Part shown: one piece after another, positions 15,614 through 23,534 of the stretch
Layout: each line of letters starts with the position of its first letter
How positions within the stretch are numbered: position 1 is the stretch's first letter
Source: Clostridia bacterium
Lineage (GTDB): Bacteria; Bacillota; Clostridia; Christensenellales; Aristaeellaceae
DNA: 43,934 nucleotides
Direction: 5' to 3'
Assembly (NCBI GenBank): GCA_017541205.1
Contig: JAFXZO010000072.1
Location: forward strand, 1 to 43,934
Translations under genes and position numbers: made by a program
The notes under the pieces: generated by a model
What the model saw: only the letters and a program-made list of their open reading frames with translations
The model's database searches: none
Told to the model about the DNA's origin: nothing

Positions 15614-16222
15614 ATGTCCGTCAGTCTTCAAAAGGGTCAGAAAATCAGTCTGGTAAAGCCCGGCGCGCCGGGGCTGAAAAAAGTCATGGTGGGCCTGGGC
15701 TGGGATGAAGTGGAGCAGAAAAAGCGCGGCCTGTTCGCCCCCAAGCCGCAGGATATCGACTGCGACGCGTCCGTGATCCTGTGCGGCGCGAACGGCAAGC
15801 TCATCAGCACCGACACCAAAAAATGCTGCGTCTACTTTGGCAACCTGCGCCACAGCAGCGGCGCGATCGTGCACCAGGGCGATAACCTGACCGGCGGCGG
15901 CGAGGGCGACGATGAGCAGATCATGATCGATCTGCCCGGCGTGCCCGCGGAAATCGATAAGCTGGTGTTCGTCGTGAATATCTACGACGGCACGGCGCGG
16001 CATCAGCATTTCGGCCTGATCCGCAACGCCTTTATCCGCATCGTGGATACGAGCAACAATACCGAGATCTGCCGCTTCAACCTCTCGGAGAATTACGAGG
16101 GCATGACCGGCATGATCGTGGGCGAGCTTTACCGCCACGAAAACGAATGGAAATTCAATGCCGTCGGGCAGGGCGTCAGGGAAGCCAGCCGGCTGCAGAA
16201 CCTGCTCAACATGTATAATTAA
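15614..16222 (+). CDS. TerD family protein, divergent copy
   Basis: A 202-residue TerD-domain protein. The first acidic site is reduced (DIDCDASVIL) and preceded by an insertion KKRGLFAPKPQ, while the second is intact ([19 protein letters not shown]). The C-terminus keeps [10 protein letters not shown] but then diverges to EASRLQNLLNMYN. The missing acidic residues suggest weaker or single calcium binding than in its neighbours. AAGGAGAT precedes the ATG; the gap to the first gene is 37 bases and to the third 14 bases, so the three are one transcript. Several paralogues in a row is the normal state for Ter clusters, where they may form mixed assemblies. Confidence 0.91.
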   Translation: MSVSLQKGQKISLVKPGAPGLKKVMVGLGWDEVEQKKRGLFAPKPQDIDCDASVILCGANGKLISTDTKKCCVYFGNLRHSSGAIVHQGDNLTGGGEGDDEQIMIDLPGVPAEIDKLVFVVNIYDGTARHQHFGLIRNAFIRIVDTSNNTEICRFNLSENYEGMTGMIVGELYRHENEWKFNAVGQGVREASRLQNLLNMYN

Positions 16223-16236
16223 AGGGGGAAGAGAAC

Positions 16237-16821
16237 ATGGCAGTCAGCCTTTCCAAAGGACAGCGCGTCAGTCTGGATAAAGGGGTCAAGCTTGCGCTGG
16301 TCGGCCTTGGCTGGGACACCAACCGCTATGACGGTTCCGCGGATTTTGACCTGGACGCCTCCGCTTTCATGCTGGGCGCGAACGGCAAAGTGCGCAAGGA
16401 TGAAGATTTCATCTTCTACGGCAATCTGCAGAGCGCGGACGGCGCCGTGACCCATACGGGCGACAGCCTGCAGGGCGGCTCCGGCGGCGATGACGAAACC
16501 TTGTTTATCGACTTTTCCAAGGTGCCCGCCGACGTTGAAAAAATCGCCATCACGGTCACCATCTATGAAGCGCAGGAACGCGGCCAGAACTTCGGCCAGG
16601 TTTCCAACGCGTATGTCCGCGTCGCGCGCCGCAGCGGCGAAAACGATAACGTGGGCATCGAAGAATTGCGCTATGACCTGGGCGAGGATTTCTCCATTGA
16701 AACCGCGCTGGTGGTCTGCGAGATCTACCGCAGCGGCCCCACCTGGAAATTCAACGCGGTCGGCGCCGGCTATCAGGGCGGCCTGTATGCGCTGTGCAAG
16801 GCTTACGGCGTGAATGTGTGA
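16237..16821 (+). CDS. TerD family protein (third of the cluster)
   Basis: A 194-residue TerD protein close in sequence to the first copy: [12 protein letters not shown] for the first acidic site, GDSLQGGSGGDDETLFIDF for the second, and the C-terminal [14 protein letters not shown] and YGVNV. The shared ends with the gene at 14998 suggest a recent duplication, with the divergent copy lying between. GGGGGAAGAG lies just upstream of the ATG. A 9-bp hairpin follows the gene and may lower expression of the membrane and regulatory genes downstream. Confidence 0.93.
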   Translation: MAVSLSKGQRVSLDKGVKLALVGLGWDTNRYDGSADFDLDASAFMLGANGKVRKDEDFIFYGNLQSADGAVTHTGDSLQGGSGGDDETLFIDFSKVPADVEKIAITVTIYEAQERGQNFGQVSNAYVRVARRSGENDNVGIEELRYDLGEDFSIETALVVCEIYRSGPTWKFNAVGAGYQGGLYALCKAYGVNV

Positions 16822-16849
16822 TTTGACGCCCGAAAAGCGGCATCCATCA

Positions 16850-16876
16850 GGGGAACAGGGCTTCTCTCTGTTCCCC
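16850..16876 (+). terminator. Hairpin inside the stress operon, possible partial terminator
   Basis: GGGGAACAG and CTGTTCCCC form a perfect 9-bp stem around a 9-base loop, followed by GTTTCC, a weak T run. It lies between the three TerD genes and the rhomboid gene, so it may be an internal attenuator or an RNA stabiliser. Confidence 0.5.
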
Positions 16877-16911
16877 GTTTCCATTCGGGAAGGAAAGGAG
16901 GCGGCGAGGGC

Positions 16912-17508
16912 ATGAGCGCTTCGGGCCGTCGCTTTCGTATCAGCTTCAACGCCCCGGCGGTGCTGGGGTTTGTGGGGATCTGCGTGGCGGTGCAGGTTTT
17001 GAGCGTCTTGACCGGCGGGGCGAGCAACCGCGCCCTGTTCAGCGTGTACCGCTCCTCCTTTGCGGACCCGCTGGCGTACCTGCGCTGCATTTTCCATGTG
17101 TTCGGGCACGGGGATTGGAGCCATCTGATGAGCAATATGATGTACGTGCTCATCCTGGGCCCCATGCTGGAGGAAAAGTACGGCACCTCCAACATGATCT
17201 TTGTGATGCTCGTCACCGCGCTGGTCACCGGCGTGCTGAACCTGATCCTCTTTCCCGGCACGCGGCTGCTGGGCGCGAGCGGCATCGTGTTCGCCATGAT
17301 CCTGCTCTCCTCCATCACCACCGAAAAGGAGGGCGCCATCCCGCTGTCCTTTATCCTGGTGGCGGCGCTCTACATCGGCCAGCAGATTTACGAGGGCATT
17401 TTCCTTCAGGACAACGTTTCCCAGCTGACGCACATCGCCGGGGGCGTGGTGGGCTCCGTGCTCGGGTTTATGATGAACAGAATGCAAAGAAATGCAAACC
17501 AGAGGTAA
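16912..17508 (+). CDS. Rhomboid family intramembrane serine protease
   Basis: A 198-residue polytopic membrane protein with the rhomboid signature: FGHGDWSHLMSNM (residues 65-76) on the second helix, the nucleophile serine S123 in GASGIVFAM, and the catalytic histidine H174 in QLTHIAGG on the last helix. It is a minimal six-helix rhomboid without extra domains. Rhomboids cut helices of membrane proteins within the bilayer. In the Bacillus yce operon and in classic ter clusters this position holds a TerC-type membrane protein instead, so its presence between TerD genes and YceG is notable. GGAAAGGAGG lies about 12 bases before the ATG. The next start codon is five bases after its stop. Confidence 0.92.
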   Translation: MSASGRRFRISFNAPAVLGFVGICVAVQVLSVLTGGASNRALFSVYRSSFADPLAYLRCIFHVFGHGDWSHLMSNMMYVLILGPMLEEKYGTSNMIFVMLVTALVTGVLNLILFPGTRLLGASGIVFAMILLSSITTEKEGAIPLSFILVAALYIGQQIYEGIFLQDNVSQLTHIAGGVVGSVLGFMMNRMQRNANQR

Positions 17509-17512
17509 CGCC

Positions 17513-19927
17513 ATGTTTGCCAGAATCGACGCAGCAAGCCTTGCAGATCTCCTGCGGCCCATGCGGGAGCGCAAGCCCCGCCCGGGCGTTTATTTCGTGC
17601 GCCTGTGCTTTTTCGGCGCGGATATTCGGCAGACGCTGTGGGACTATCACGAAAAGGCGCGGCTGAGGGGCGTGGTGATCGAGGAGCAGATCACGAACCC
17701 GGACGAGCGCCAGCTGAGCTATCTGAGCGATGTGCTGGGCACGGATTTTGCGCCCGACGCGGATTTCATCGCCGCGAAGATGGCCAAATGGATGCCGCGG
17801 ATGGCCGCGTCCAAGCGTCAGGAATTCGCCGCCAGCCTGGCCGCGCAGTTTGAGGAGCTCCGGAAAAAGGGCAAAAATGACAGTGTGCTCAAAAACATCT
17901 ACTTCAAAATGATGTGCTGGATGTATTACCGCTTTGAGCGCCTGACCCTGAGCCTCGGCGACGATGATCCGCCCCGCGTGCTCTACGAGGGCAACAGCAT
18001 CACCCAGCATGAGCTGATCCTGCTGCGCATCCTCTCCTCCATGGGCGCGGATATCCTTTTGCTTTCGCCAAAGGGCGACGCCGCGTATCTCAAGCAGGAC
18101 CCCGAATCCAAGTATTCCCAATTGCTCCTTTCCTCCGGCGCGCCTTTCCCCGCGGATTTCAGCCTCAAAGCCTTCCGCAAGGAAATGCAGGAAAAGGCCA
18201 AGCCTGCCCCGGCGCCCGCGCCCCAGCCGTCAAGGCCCGCGCCTCAGCCGGCAAGACCCGCGCCCCAGCCGTCAAGGCCCGCGCCCCAGCCGGCAAAGAA
18301 TGCGCCGCAGCCCGCCGTTCGTTCCCCCGCGGCCATCGACCCGGAAAAATACTTTACCAAGCCGCTGCGTCAAGCCTGCACCAACGCCTGGATGAAGGAA
18401 GCGAAGCTTTCCGAGATCCTCACCCCGCTGGCGGAACGCGGCGATGACCCCGCTCTCTTTTACAACGCCTTTCTCCGCGTCCGCGGCGCGGAGGATAAGC
18501 TGACGTACGTCAACGATCTGTACCAGTTCTATCAGCGCTTAAAGGAAACGAAGCGCGGCGTGGTGATCGTGGATGAGGGCCTGCCGACGCCAAGCCCCGA
18601 CGAGGCCCAGAAGATCCGGCGGCGGAATTACCGTTCGACCGGGGAAATGATCGTGGACCTTGCGGGCAATCTGCCCTCCTGCGCGGACGTGGAATTGCAG
18701 CGGGCCATGCAGGCGGCGTTCGTTGCCGTGATGCAGCGGGCCGCGAAGGAAGAGCAAAACCTGAACCGCCTGGTGATCTCCGGCGTGTATCTGCTGTGCT
18801 TTATCCAGCGGTATCAGGGCGCGCTGTTCCAGGGCTACAAGGGCAGGGAGAACCCCGTGTTCCTGCTCCTGGGCGGCTGCAAAAACAAGCATGAGGCGCT
18901 GTATCTTTCCTTCCTTGGGCGCATCCCCGTGGACGCGGCGATCCTGGTCCCCGATCTTAGCCAGACCTGCGAGCTGAAGGATGAAACGCTGCTGGAGATC
19001 GGCGGCGCGGAATCGCTCGCCGTAAAGAAATTCCCCAGGGACACGGGCTCTTTGCAGATGCGGACCATGGCCGCCCACGCGCAGGACGATCTCACCGGCC
19101 TGCTCTACACGGATTCGGGCATGTACCGCACGCATCAGTTCGCCCAGGGCGACGCCATCACCCTGCAAACCACCATCGACGAAATCTTTATCCTGTGGGA
19201 GCAGGAGCTCCGCTTCCGCCCCAATTTCAGCACGAACAGCCAAACGGTGAACATGCCCGTGATCTACGCCAAGGTTTCCGGCGTTGAAAACGGCAAGGAA
19301 ACGCCGTATTGGCAAAAGATCAAGCAGCTGCTCAATGATAAAAGCAACGTGCTCCTCGTTCCTTCCCTGCCCTTCCAGCAGCCGGGCGAAAGCAACGCCT
19401 TCCAGGCCCTGGCCTTAAAGGCGCTCAAAAACGGCGTCATCCGCCGCGACGCGCTGCGCCAGAACCGCCAGTATCCCTTCGCCCTGATCCGGGAGGAACT
19501 GCAGGAGCATATCTGGGACAAGGTGCAGTTGATGCTGGACCGCCGCCTGATCCGCGGCACGTTTGAAAACGGCACGGAATACACCGTGCTCGCCACCGTC
19601 CTGAACATGAAAAAGGAATTGGTGCGCCTCCTGCAAAAGTTCGATTTTACCAAGGTCAACCCCAAGGTTGTCTGCGTGAGCACGTCGGACAAGGCGGCCA
19701 GCCTCGAGGACGCGATCCTCTTTACCTTCCTGAACCTGGTTGGCTTCGACGTCGTCCTCTTCGTGCCCACCGGCTATCAGGTGATCGAAAACTACCTGAA
19801 CGACAATCTGCCCGTGGAGCATCAGGCGGGCGATTATCTCTACGATCTGCGCACCCCCAATTTCGATACCCTGGCTCCGCTCAAAGGCCATTCGTGGCTC
19901 GATAATATATTGAAAAGAGGGAAATAA
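17513..19927 (+). CDS. YceG family protein of the tellurite/stress cluster
   Basis: An 804-residue cytoplasmic protein resembling Bacillus YceG, a large partner of TerD and TelA proteins with no known enzyme activity. Two globular parts flank a low-complexity linker at about residues 230-270, built of tandem PAPQPSR/PAPQPAR units. The C-terminal part has repeated alpha/beta segments (VVCVSTSDKAASLEDAI, DVVLFVPTGYQVIENYL, cited by these parts). The start has AGAGG seven bases upstream and sits five bases after the rhomboid stop. TelA starts two bases after its stop. YceG genes are found next to TelA in many Bacillota, so the context supports the name. What it does chemically is unknown. Confidence 0.85.
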   Translation: MFARIDAASLADLLRPMRERKPRPGVYFVRLCFFGADIRQTLWDYHEKARLRGVVIEEQITNPDERQLSYLSDVLGTDFAPDADFIAAKMAKWMPRMAASKRQEFAASLAAQFEELRKKGKNDSVLKNIYFKMMCWMYYRFERLTLSLGDDDPPRVLYEGNSITQHELILLRILSSMGADILLLSPKGDAAYLKQDPESKYSQLLLSSGAPFPADFSLKAFRKEMQEKAKPAPAPAPQPSRPAPQPARPAPQPSRPAPQPAKNAPQPAVRSPAAIDPEKYFTKPLRQACTNAWMKEAKLSEILTPLAERGDDPALFYNAFLRVRGAEDKLTYVNDLYQFYQRLKETKRGVVIVDEGLPTPSPDEAQKIRRRNYRSTGEMIVDLAGNLPSCADVELQRAMQAAFVAVMQRAAKEEQNLNRLVISGVYLLCFIQRYQGALFQGYKGRENPVFLLLGGCKNKHEALYLSFLGRIPVDAAILVPDLSQTCELKDETLLEIGGAESLAVKKFPRDTGSLQMRTMAAHAQDDLTGLLYTDSGMYRTHQFAQGDAITLQTTIDEIFILWEQELRFRPNFSTNSQTVNMPVIYAKVSGVENGKETPYWQKIKQLLNDKSNVLLVPSLPFQQPGESNAFQALALKALKNGVIRRDALRQNRQYPFALIREELQEHIWDKVQLMLDRRLIRGTFENGTEYTVLATVLNMKKELVRLLQKFDFTKVNPKVVCVSTSDKAASLEDAILFTFLNLVGFDVVLFVPTGYQVIENYLNDNLPVEHQAGDYLYDLRTPNFDTLAPLKGHSWLDNILKRGK
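18215..18298 (+). repeat. Tandem 21-base coding repeat in the YceG gene
   Basis: Four near-identical 21-base units encode PAPQPSR/PAPQPAR in turn, so there is also a 42-base double unit. They make a flexible Pro/Ala-rich linker whose length could change by slippage. Confidence 0.8.
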
Positions 19928-19929
19928 CC

Positions 19930-21072
19930 ATGGCAATGTCATTCAAGCGCCCCGAAGCCCCCACCGCCGTTCAGGCCCCCGCCGCGGCCGCGGATGTCAT
20001 GGAAGTAAAATCCTATGACATTATCGCCGATCAGAAGGCCACGCAGCTGGCCCTTGCGCACTCCGACGAGGTGGAAAACCTGACCTCCACCCTCGACGTG
20101 AACGATCTCAACTCCATCGTCACCTTCGGCGCGACCACCGCCGAGGAAATCTCCAAAGCGTCGGATGTGGTGCTGCGCAGCATGAACATGGCCCAGCTGG
20201 ACGAGTCCAGCAAAATGCTGCAAACCCTGGCGAAAATCATGGACCAGTTCGACCTGGACGAGATCCGCGATAATCCCTCTTTCTTTGGAAAGCTGCTGGG
20301 CAATATGAAAAAACAGCTGGACAAGATCCTGGCCAAGTATACCACCATGGGCGATCAGGTGGACAAGATCTACGTGCAGCTCAAGCAGTACGAGGGCGAG
20401 ATCAAGCAATCGAACGAACGGCTGGAAACCATGTTCCAGGCGAACGTCGGCTATTTCCACGATCTGGAAAAATATATCGTGGCCGGCGATCAGGGCTGCC
20501 AGGAGATCCGCGATTATATCGCCCAGCTGCAATCGGAATATGAGCAGACCGGCGATCAGGCCATCACCTTTGAATTGCAGACCGTACAGCAGGCACTGAC
20601 CATGCTCGAGCAGCGCACCCAGGATCTGCGCACCGCGGAAACCGTGGCGCTGCAGTCCATCCCCATGCTCAAAACCATCCAGTTCAGCAATATGAACCTG
20701 GTGCGCAAGATCAACTCCGCCTTCATCATCACCCTGCCCGTCTTCAAGCAGGCGCTGGCCCAGGCCATCATGCTCAAACGGCAGAAGATCCAGGCTGACG
20801 CCATGGCCGCCCTGGATGAGCGCACCAATGAAATGCTCCTCAAGAACGCCAAGAACACCGTGGAGCAGGCCAAGCTGACCACGCGCCTCGCCTCCGGCAG
20901 CTCCATCAAGGCGGATACGCTGGAAACCACCTGGCGCACCATCGTGGACGGCATCGAGGAGACCCGCAAGATCCAGGAGAACGCCAAGGCCCAGCGCCTG
21001 CAGGATCAGGCCAAGCTGGAGGCCATCAAGCAGGATTTCAAATCGCGTTACAGCATGCCCGCCCAAAAGTAA
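19930..21072 (+). CDS. telA: TelA family protein (toxic anion resistance, YceH-like)
   Basis: A 380-residue, almost wholly alpha-helical protein of the TelA/KlaA family, linked to tolerance of tellurite and of some cell-envelope antibiotics. Recognisable parts are FGATTAEEISKASD (about 73-86), FFGKLLGNMKKQLDKI (about 117-133) and the long conserved helix block LKTIQFSNMNLVRKINSAF at about 247-265. It has no signal peptide, so it acts in the cytoplasm. It starts two bases after YceG with AGAGGG upstream, and the TerA-like gene starts 12 bases later, so all seven genes of the cluster are one tight transcript. The mechanism of the family is not known. Confidence 0.92.
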   Translation: MAMSFKRPEAPTAVQAPAAAADVMEVKSYDIIADQKATQLALAHSDEVENLTSTLDVNDLNSIVTFGATTAEEISKASDVVLRSMNMAQLDESSKMLQTLAKIMDQFDLDEIRDNPSFFGKLLGNMKKQLDKILAKYTTMGDQVDKIYVQLKQYEGEIKQSNERLETMFQANVGYFHDLEKYIVAGDQGCQEIRDYIAQLQSEYEQTGDQAITFELQTVQQALTMLEQRTQDLRTAETVALQSIPMLKTIQFSNMNLVRKINSAFIITLPVFKQALAQAIMLKRQKIQADAMAALDERTNEMLLKNAKNTVEQAKLTTRLASGSSIKADTLETTWRTIVDGIEETRKIQENAKAQRLQDQAKLEAIKQDFKSRYSMPAQK

Positions 21073-21084
21073 GGAGGAATCATC

Positions 21085-21669
21085 ATGGCAGTCGAGCTGA
21101 AAAAAGGCCAAAAAGTCAATTTGGTCAAGAAAGGCGCGCCGATCGGAGAAATCTTGATTAACCTGAACTGGGATCAGCCGAAAAAACGCTTCCTGTTTTC
21201 CCCCAAGCCTATCGACCTGGACCTGGGCTGCCTCTATGAACTGCAGGACGGCAGCAAGGGCGTCGTGCAGGCCCTGGGCAAATCATTCGGAAGCCTGAAC
21301 GCGCCGCCCTATATCGCCCTGGACGGGGACGACCGCACCGGCGCGTCCGCCGCGGGCGAAAACCTGCGCGTCAACGGCGCCATGATCCCCAAGATCAAGC
21401 GCCTGCTGGTCTTCACCTTCATCTATGAGGGCATCGCCAATTGGCAGCAGGCCAACGGCATCGTCACGCTCCGCTATCCGGGGAGCGAGGATATCATCGT
21501 CCGCATGGATGAATACGGCACCACCCAGCGCATGTGCGCGATCGCCCTGCTCGAAAATACCGCCGGCGATACCCTCAGCATCGAAAAACAGATCAAGTTC
21601 TTCGATAAGCATTCCACCATGGACAGGGCCTATTCGTGGGGCATGAATTGGGTCCCGGGCAGAAAATAA
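21085..21669 (+). CDS. TerA-like TerD-domain protein
   Basis: A 194-residue member of the TerD superfamily that resembles the C-terminal domain of TerA. It has IDLDLGCLYELQDGSKG (about 47-63), YIALDGDDRTGASAAGENL (about 85-103) and a C-terminal DRAYSWGMNWVPGRK, which differs from the [11 protein letters not shown] ending of the TerD copies upstream. The acidic residues are spaced differently, so calcium binding may differ. AAGGAGGA lies 8 bases before the ATG. It is the last gene of the cluster; no T-run terminator is evident, but a palindromic intergenic repeat begins 54 bases after it. Confidence 0.9.
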   Translation: MAVELKKGQKVNLVKKGAPIGEILINLNWDQPKKRFLFSPKPIDLDLGCLYELQDGSKGVVQALGKSFGSLNAPPYIALDGDDRTGASAAGENLRVNGAMIPKIKRLLVFTFIYEGIANWQQANGIVTLRYPGSEDIIVRMDEYGTTQRMCAIALLENTAGDTLSIEKQIKFFDKHSTMDRAYSWGMNWVPGRK

Positions 21670-21722
21670 AGGGTTCTTCACGGCTTGTTAGGGAATCGTT
21701 CGATCAACCCAAAATCCTTTGA

Positions 21723-21900
21723 TGTCATCCTGAGCATCACGGAGCGAAGCGGAGTGAAAAGCGAAGGATCTCACTGTAACGGCGTAAACCATGCAGCATA
21801 TATCCCGGCCATGAGATTCTTCACTCGCCGCATCCGTATCGCGGCGGTTCAGAATGACAGGAGTGGCCGCATCCGTATAGCGCCTGCTCAGAATGACAGG
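21723..21900. repeat. Palindromic intergenic repeat of the TGTCATCCTGAG type with direct repeats
   Basis: TGTCATCCTGAG at 21723 and TTCAGAATGACA at 21848-21859 are imperfect inverted ends (10 of 12), and an inner pair (AAGGATCTCA and TGAGATTCTT) adds a second arm. A direct repeat of about 35 bases (21827-21861 and 21866-21900, beginning CCGCATCCGTAT and ending TCAGAATGACAGG) extends one end. I recognise TGTCATnCTGAG...GAAnnATCTC as a widespread bacterial intergenic repeat of unknown role. The rest of the gap (21670-21722, 21901-21963) holds nothing I can name except the ribosome binding site of the next gene. Confidence 0.75.
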
Positions 21901-21963
21901 AAGAGCGAGCGCCTGTTCAGAATACCATTTACACCCCCACACCGAAGAAAAGAGGGATGCCCC

Positions 21964-23262
21964 ATGAAGCGGATCGGAAGCGTTTTGACGGCCCTGGTAC
22001 TGCTCCAGTGCGCCCTGGTGACGGCGCTGCCCGCGTCCGCGCGGGCGGACGGGTCTGAACTGAATTACGTGGAATTTTCCTACAATGGCCGGAGCTATCT
22101 GCTCACGGTGGGCTCCCAGGCGCGCTTCAGCGACGTTTATACATCGCTCGGCCTGAGCGGCACTCTGCGGGGCATCAAAGCGTACAGCGATCCCCGGGTG
22201 GGCGGCATGCCCCCCCTCCAGCGCATGGATGGACTTCGTCCCGCACGAAGACGATAATCACAATTGGTGGGCCGAATCCTATCGGCCGCTGCCCTCCGAG
22301 CAATGGGTGGAGGTGGTCCTCGGCGGCACGTCGTATGATGACGGGACGTCGTATCGCATCACGCTGAAGCCCCGGTCTCCTCTGGTCGCAGGGATCCCCG
22401 CTGTAGATATTGGTTCCTTATATTTAATGGCGTCGAATGGCTCGTGATCGGCAAGACCAATGATCGGTACCTCCTCATCTCCTATACTACGCATAGTGAC
22501 CGCTGCTCATGGGCTGACGCGTTGGCGTACTGCAATGCGGTATACAACGGCTTTTCCGCCCTCGAAAAGGCCGCGGTGATGAGCGTGTCAACGTATGATT
22601 GTCCAATTGTTGTAGGCATAAACAATTACGCCGCCGCTGAACTGAACGGTGCAAAGCTGTTCCTTCTGTCCGCATCGGAAACAGATACCTATCTCCCATA
22701 CGGCAATGATGATAGAGCACCGCAATTCAACTGGTGGACACGATCCCACACAAGCGACAAAAGTCTTATAGTTAATATAGGCGATAATCCTCGTTTTCTT
22801 TCCATAAACGTGAACAATACAAATTATGCTAGTGCACGCCCCGCTTTCGTGCTGGATCGGTCCGCCGTACTCTTTGAGTCAGAAAAGGATGGTAATTATA
22901 TGGGCAAACCCGCCGCGAACAGCGGCTTTGGCGTGTTCCGTGACCCCGGCACTGCCCAGCGCAAACTGACGCTGCTGGACAGCTCCCGCAGCGGCTTTGC
23001 CGCCAGCGCAGGCAGCAGCACCGTCGCGCCGGGCGGCACGCTGGCCGTGACGTACAGCGGCGCGAAAACCGGAACCAACGAATACGTTTCCGCCATGATC
23101 ACGGACCGCTGCTGCGACGGCGGCACCATCATCAACTACAAGCTGCCCAGGACCGGGGACGACGCCAACCTGACCCTGTGGTTTGGGTGCGTACTGGGAG
23201 GGCTGACGGCCCTTGCCCTCACCGTTTCTGCCGGGAAACGGAAGAAAGCAAACAGCAAATGA
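21964..23262 (+). pseudogene. LPXTG cell-wall-anchored surface protein, broken by two frameshifts
   Basis: The reading starts MKRIGSVLTALVLLQCALVT, a signal peptide with an Ala-rich cleavage region near residue 30. It leaves frame at a run of seven C at 22210-22216; with six C the reading continues MPPSSAWMDFVPHEDD in the next frame. It returns to the first frame near 22423-22425, where one extra T would give SLYFNGVEWLVIGK. The C-terminal part has the WWTRSH and ARPAFVLD blocks of DUF6273-like surface domains. It ends with the sortase signal LPRTGDD, a membrane segment and a Lys/Arg tail (KRKK). The middle (22440-22860) is richer in A and T than its surroundings. It may be a decayed gene, a phase-variable gene or an assembly error at homopolymers. 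The domain names are recognised from pattern only. Confidence 0.75.
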
Positions 23263-23273
23263 ACATATTCTCA

Positions 23274-23312
23274 GCAGGGCATATCAGAGAAAGCGCTGAT
23301 ATGCCCTGCTTC
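23274..23312 (+). terminator. Terminator-like hairpin after the surface protein gene
   Basis: A perfect 14-bp stem (GCAGGGCATATCAG with CTGATATGCCCTGC, loop of eight bases) followed by TTCTAT, a weak T run. It lies 11 bases after the stop codon. Confidence 0.7.
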
Positions 23313-23408
23313 TATACAGGGAGAACAAATTGATGCGGCTGGCAGATAACAGCCAGAAAAAACAGCGCGGAGAACAATGGCACGCAGATGGGACGGAATC
23401 AGCCGCTT

Positions 23409-23440
23409 GCGCAAACTTACAAAAGCGCAAACTTACAAAA
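23409..23440 (+). repeat. Perfect 16-base tandem repeat upstream of the murA promoter
   Basis: GCGCAAACTTACAAAA occurs twice head to tail, ending 11 bases before the -35 box of the murA promoter. The A-rich ends could act as an UP element, or the pair could bind a regulator. Confidence 0.8.
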
Positions 23441-23451
23441 TAAAATAATAC

Positions 23452-23480
23452 TTAACAAAACAGGAAGGGTATGGTATAAT
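23452..23480 (+). promoter_or_regulatory. Promoter of murA
   Basis: TTAACA and TATAAT with exactly 17 bases between them and a TGG extended -10 element. The murA start codon is 54 bases downstream. Confidence 0.85.
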
Positions 23481-23534
23481 CAGAATGATTTTTTATCCCC
23501 GTATGCTTTCATGAAACGAGGAGGACGCGGACGG

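Noticed and set aside
21723-21900. A CRISPR array at the repeats after the stress cluster
   Set aside because: The repeats are inverted and unevenly spaced, there are no regular spacers, and no cas genes are in the window.
21685-21963. An N-terminal extension of the surface protein through the repeat element
   Set aside because: The signal peptide begins at 21964 with AAAGAGGG upstream; the extension only translates the palindromic repeat.
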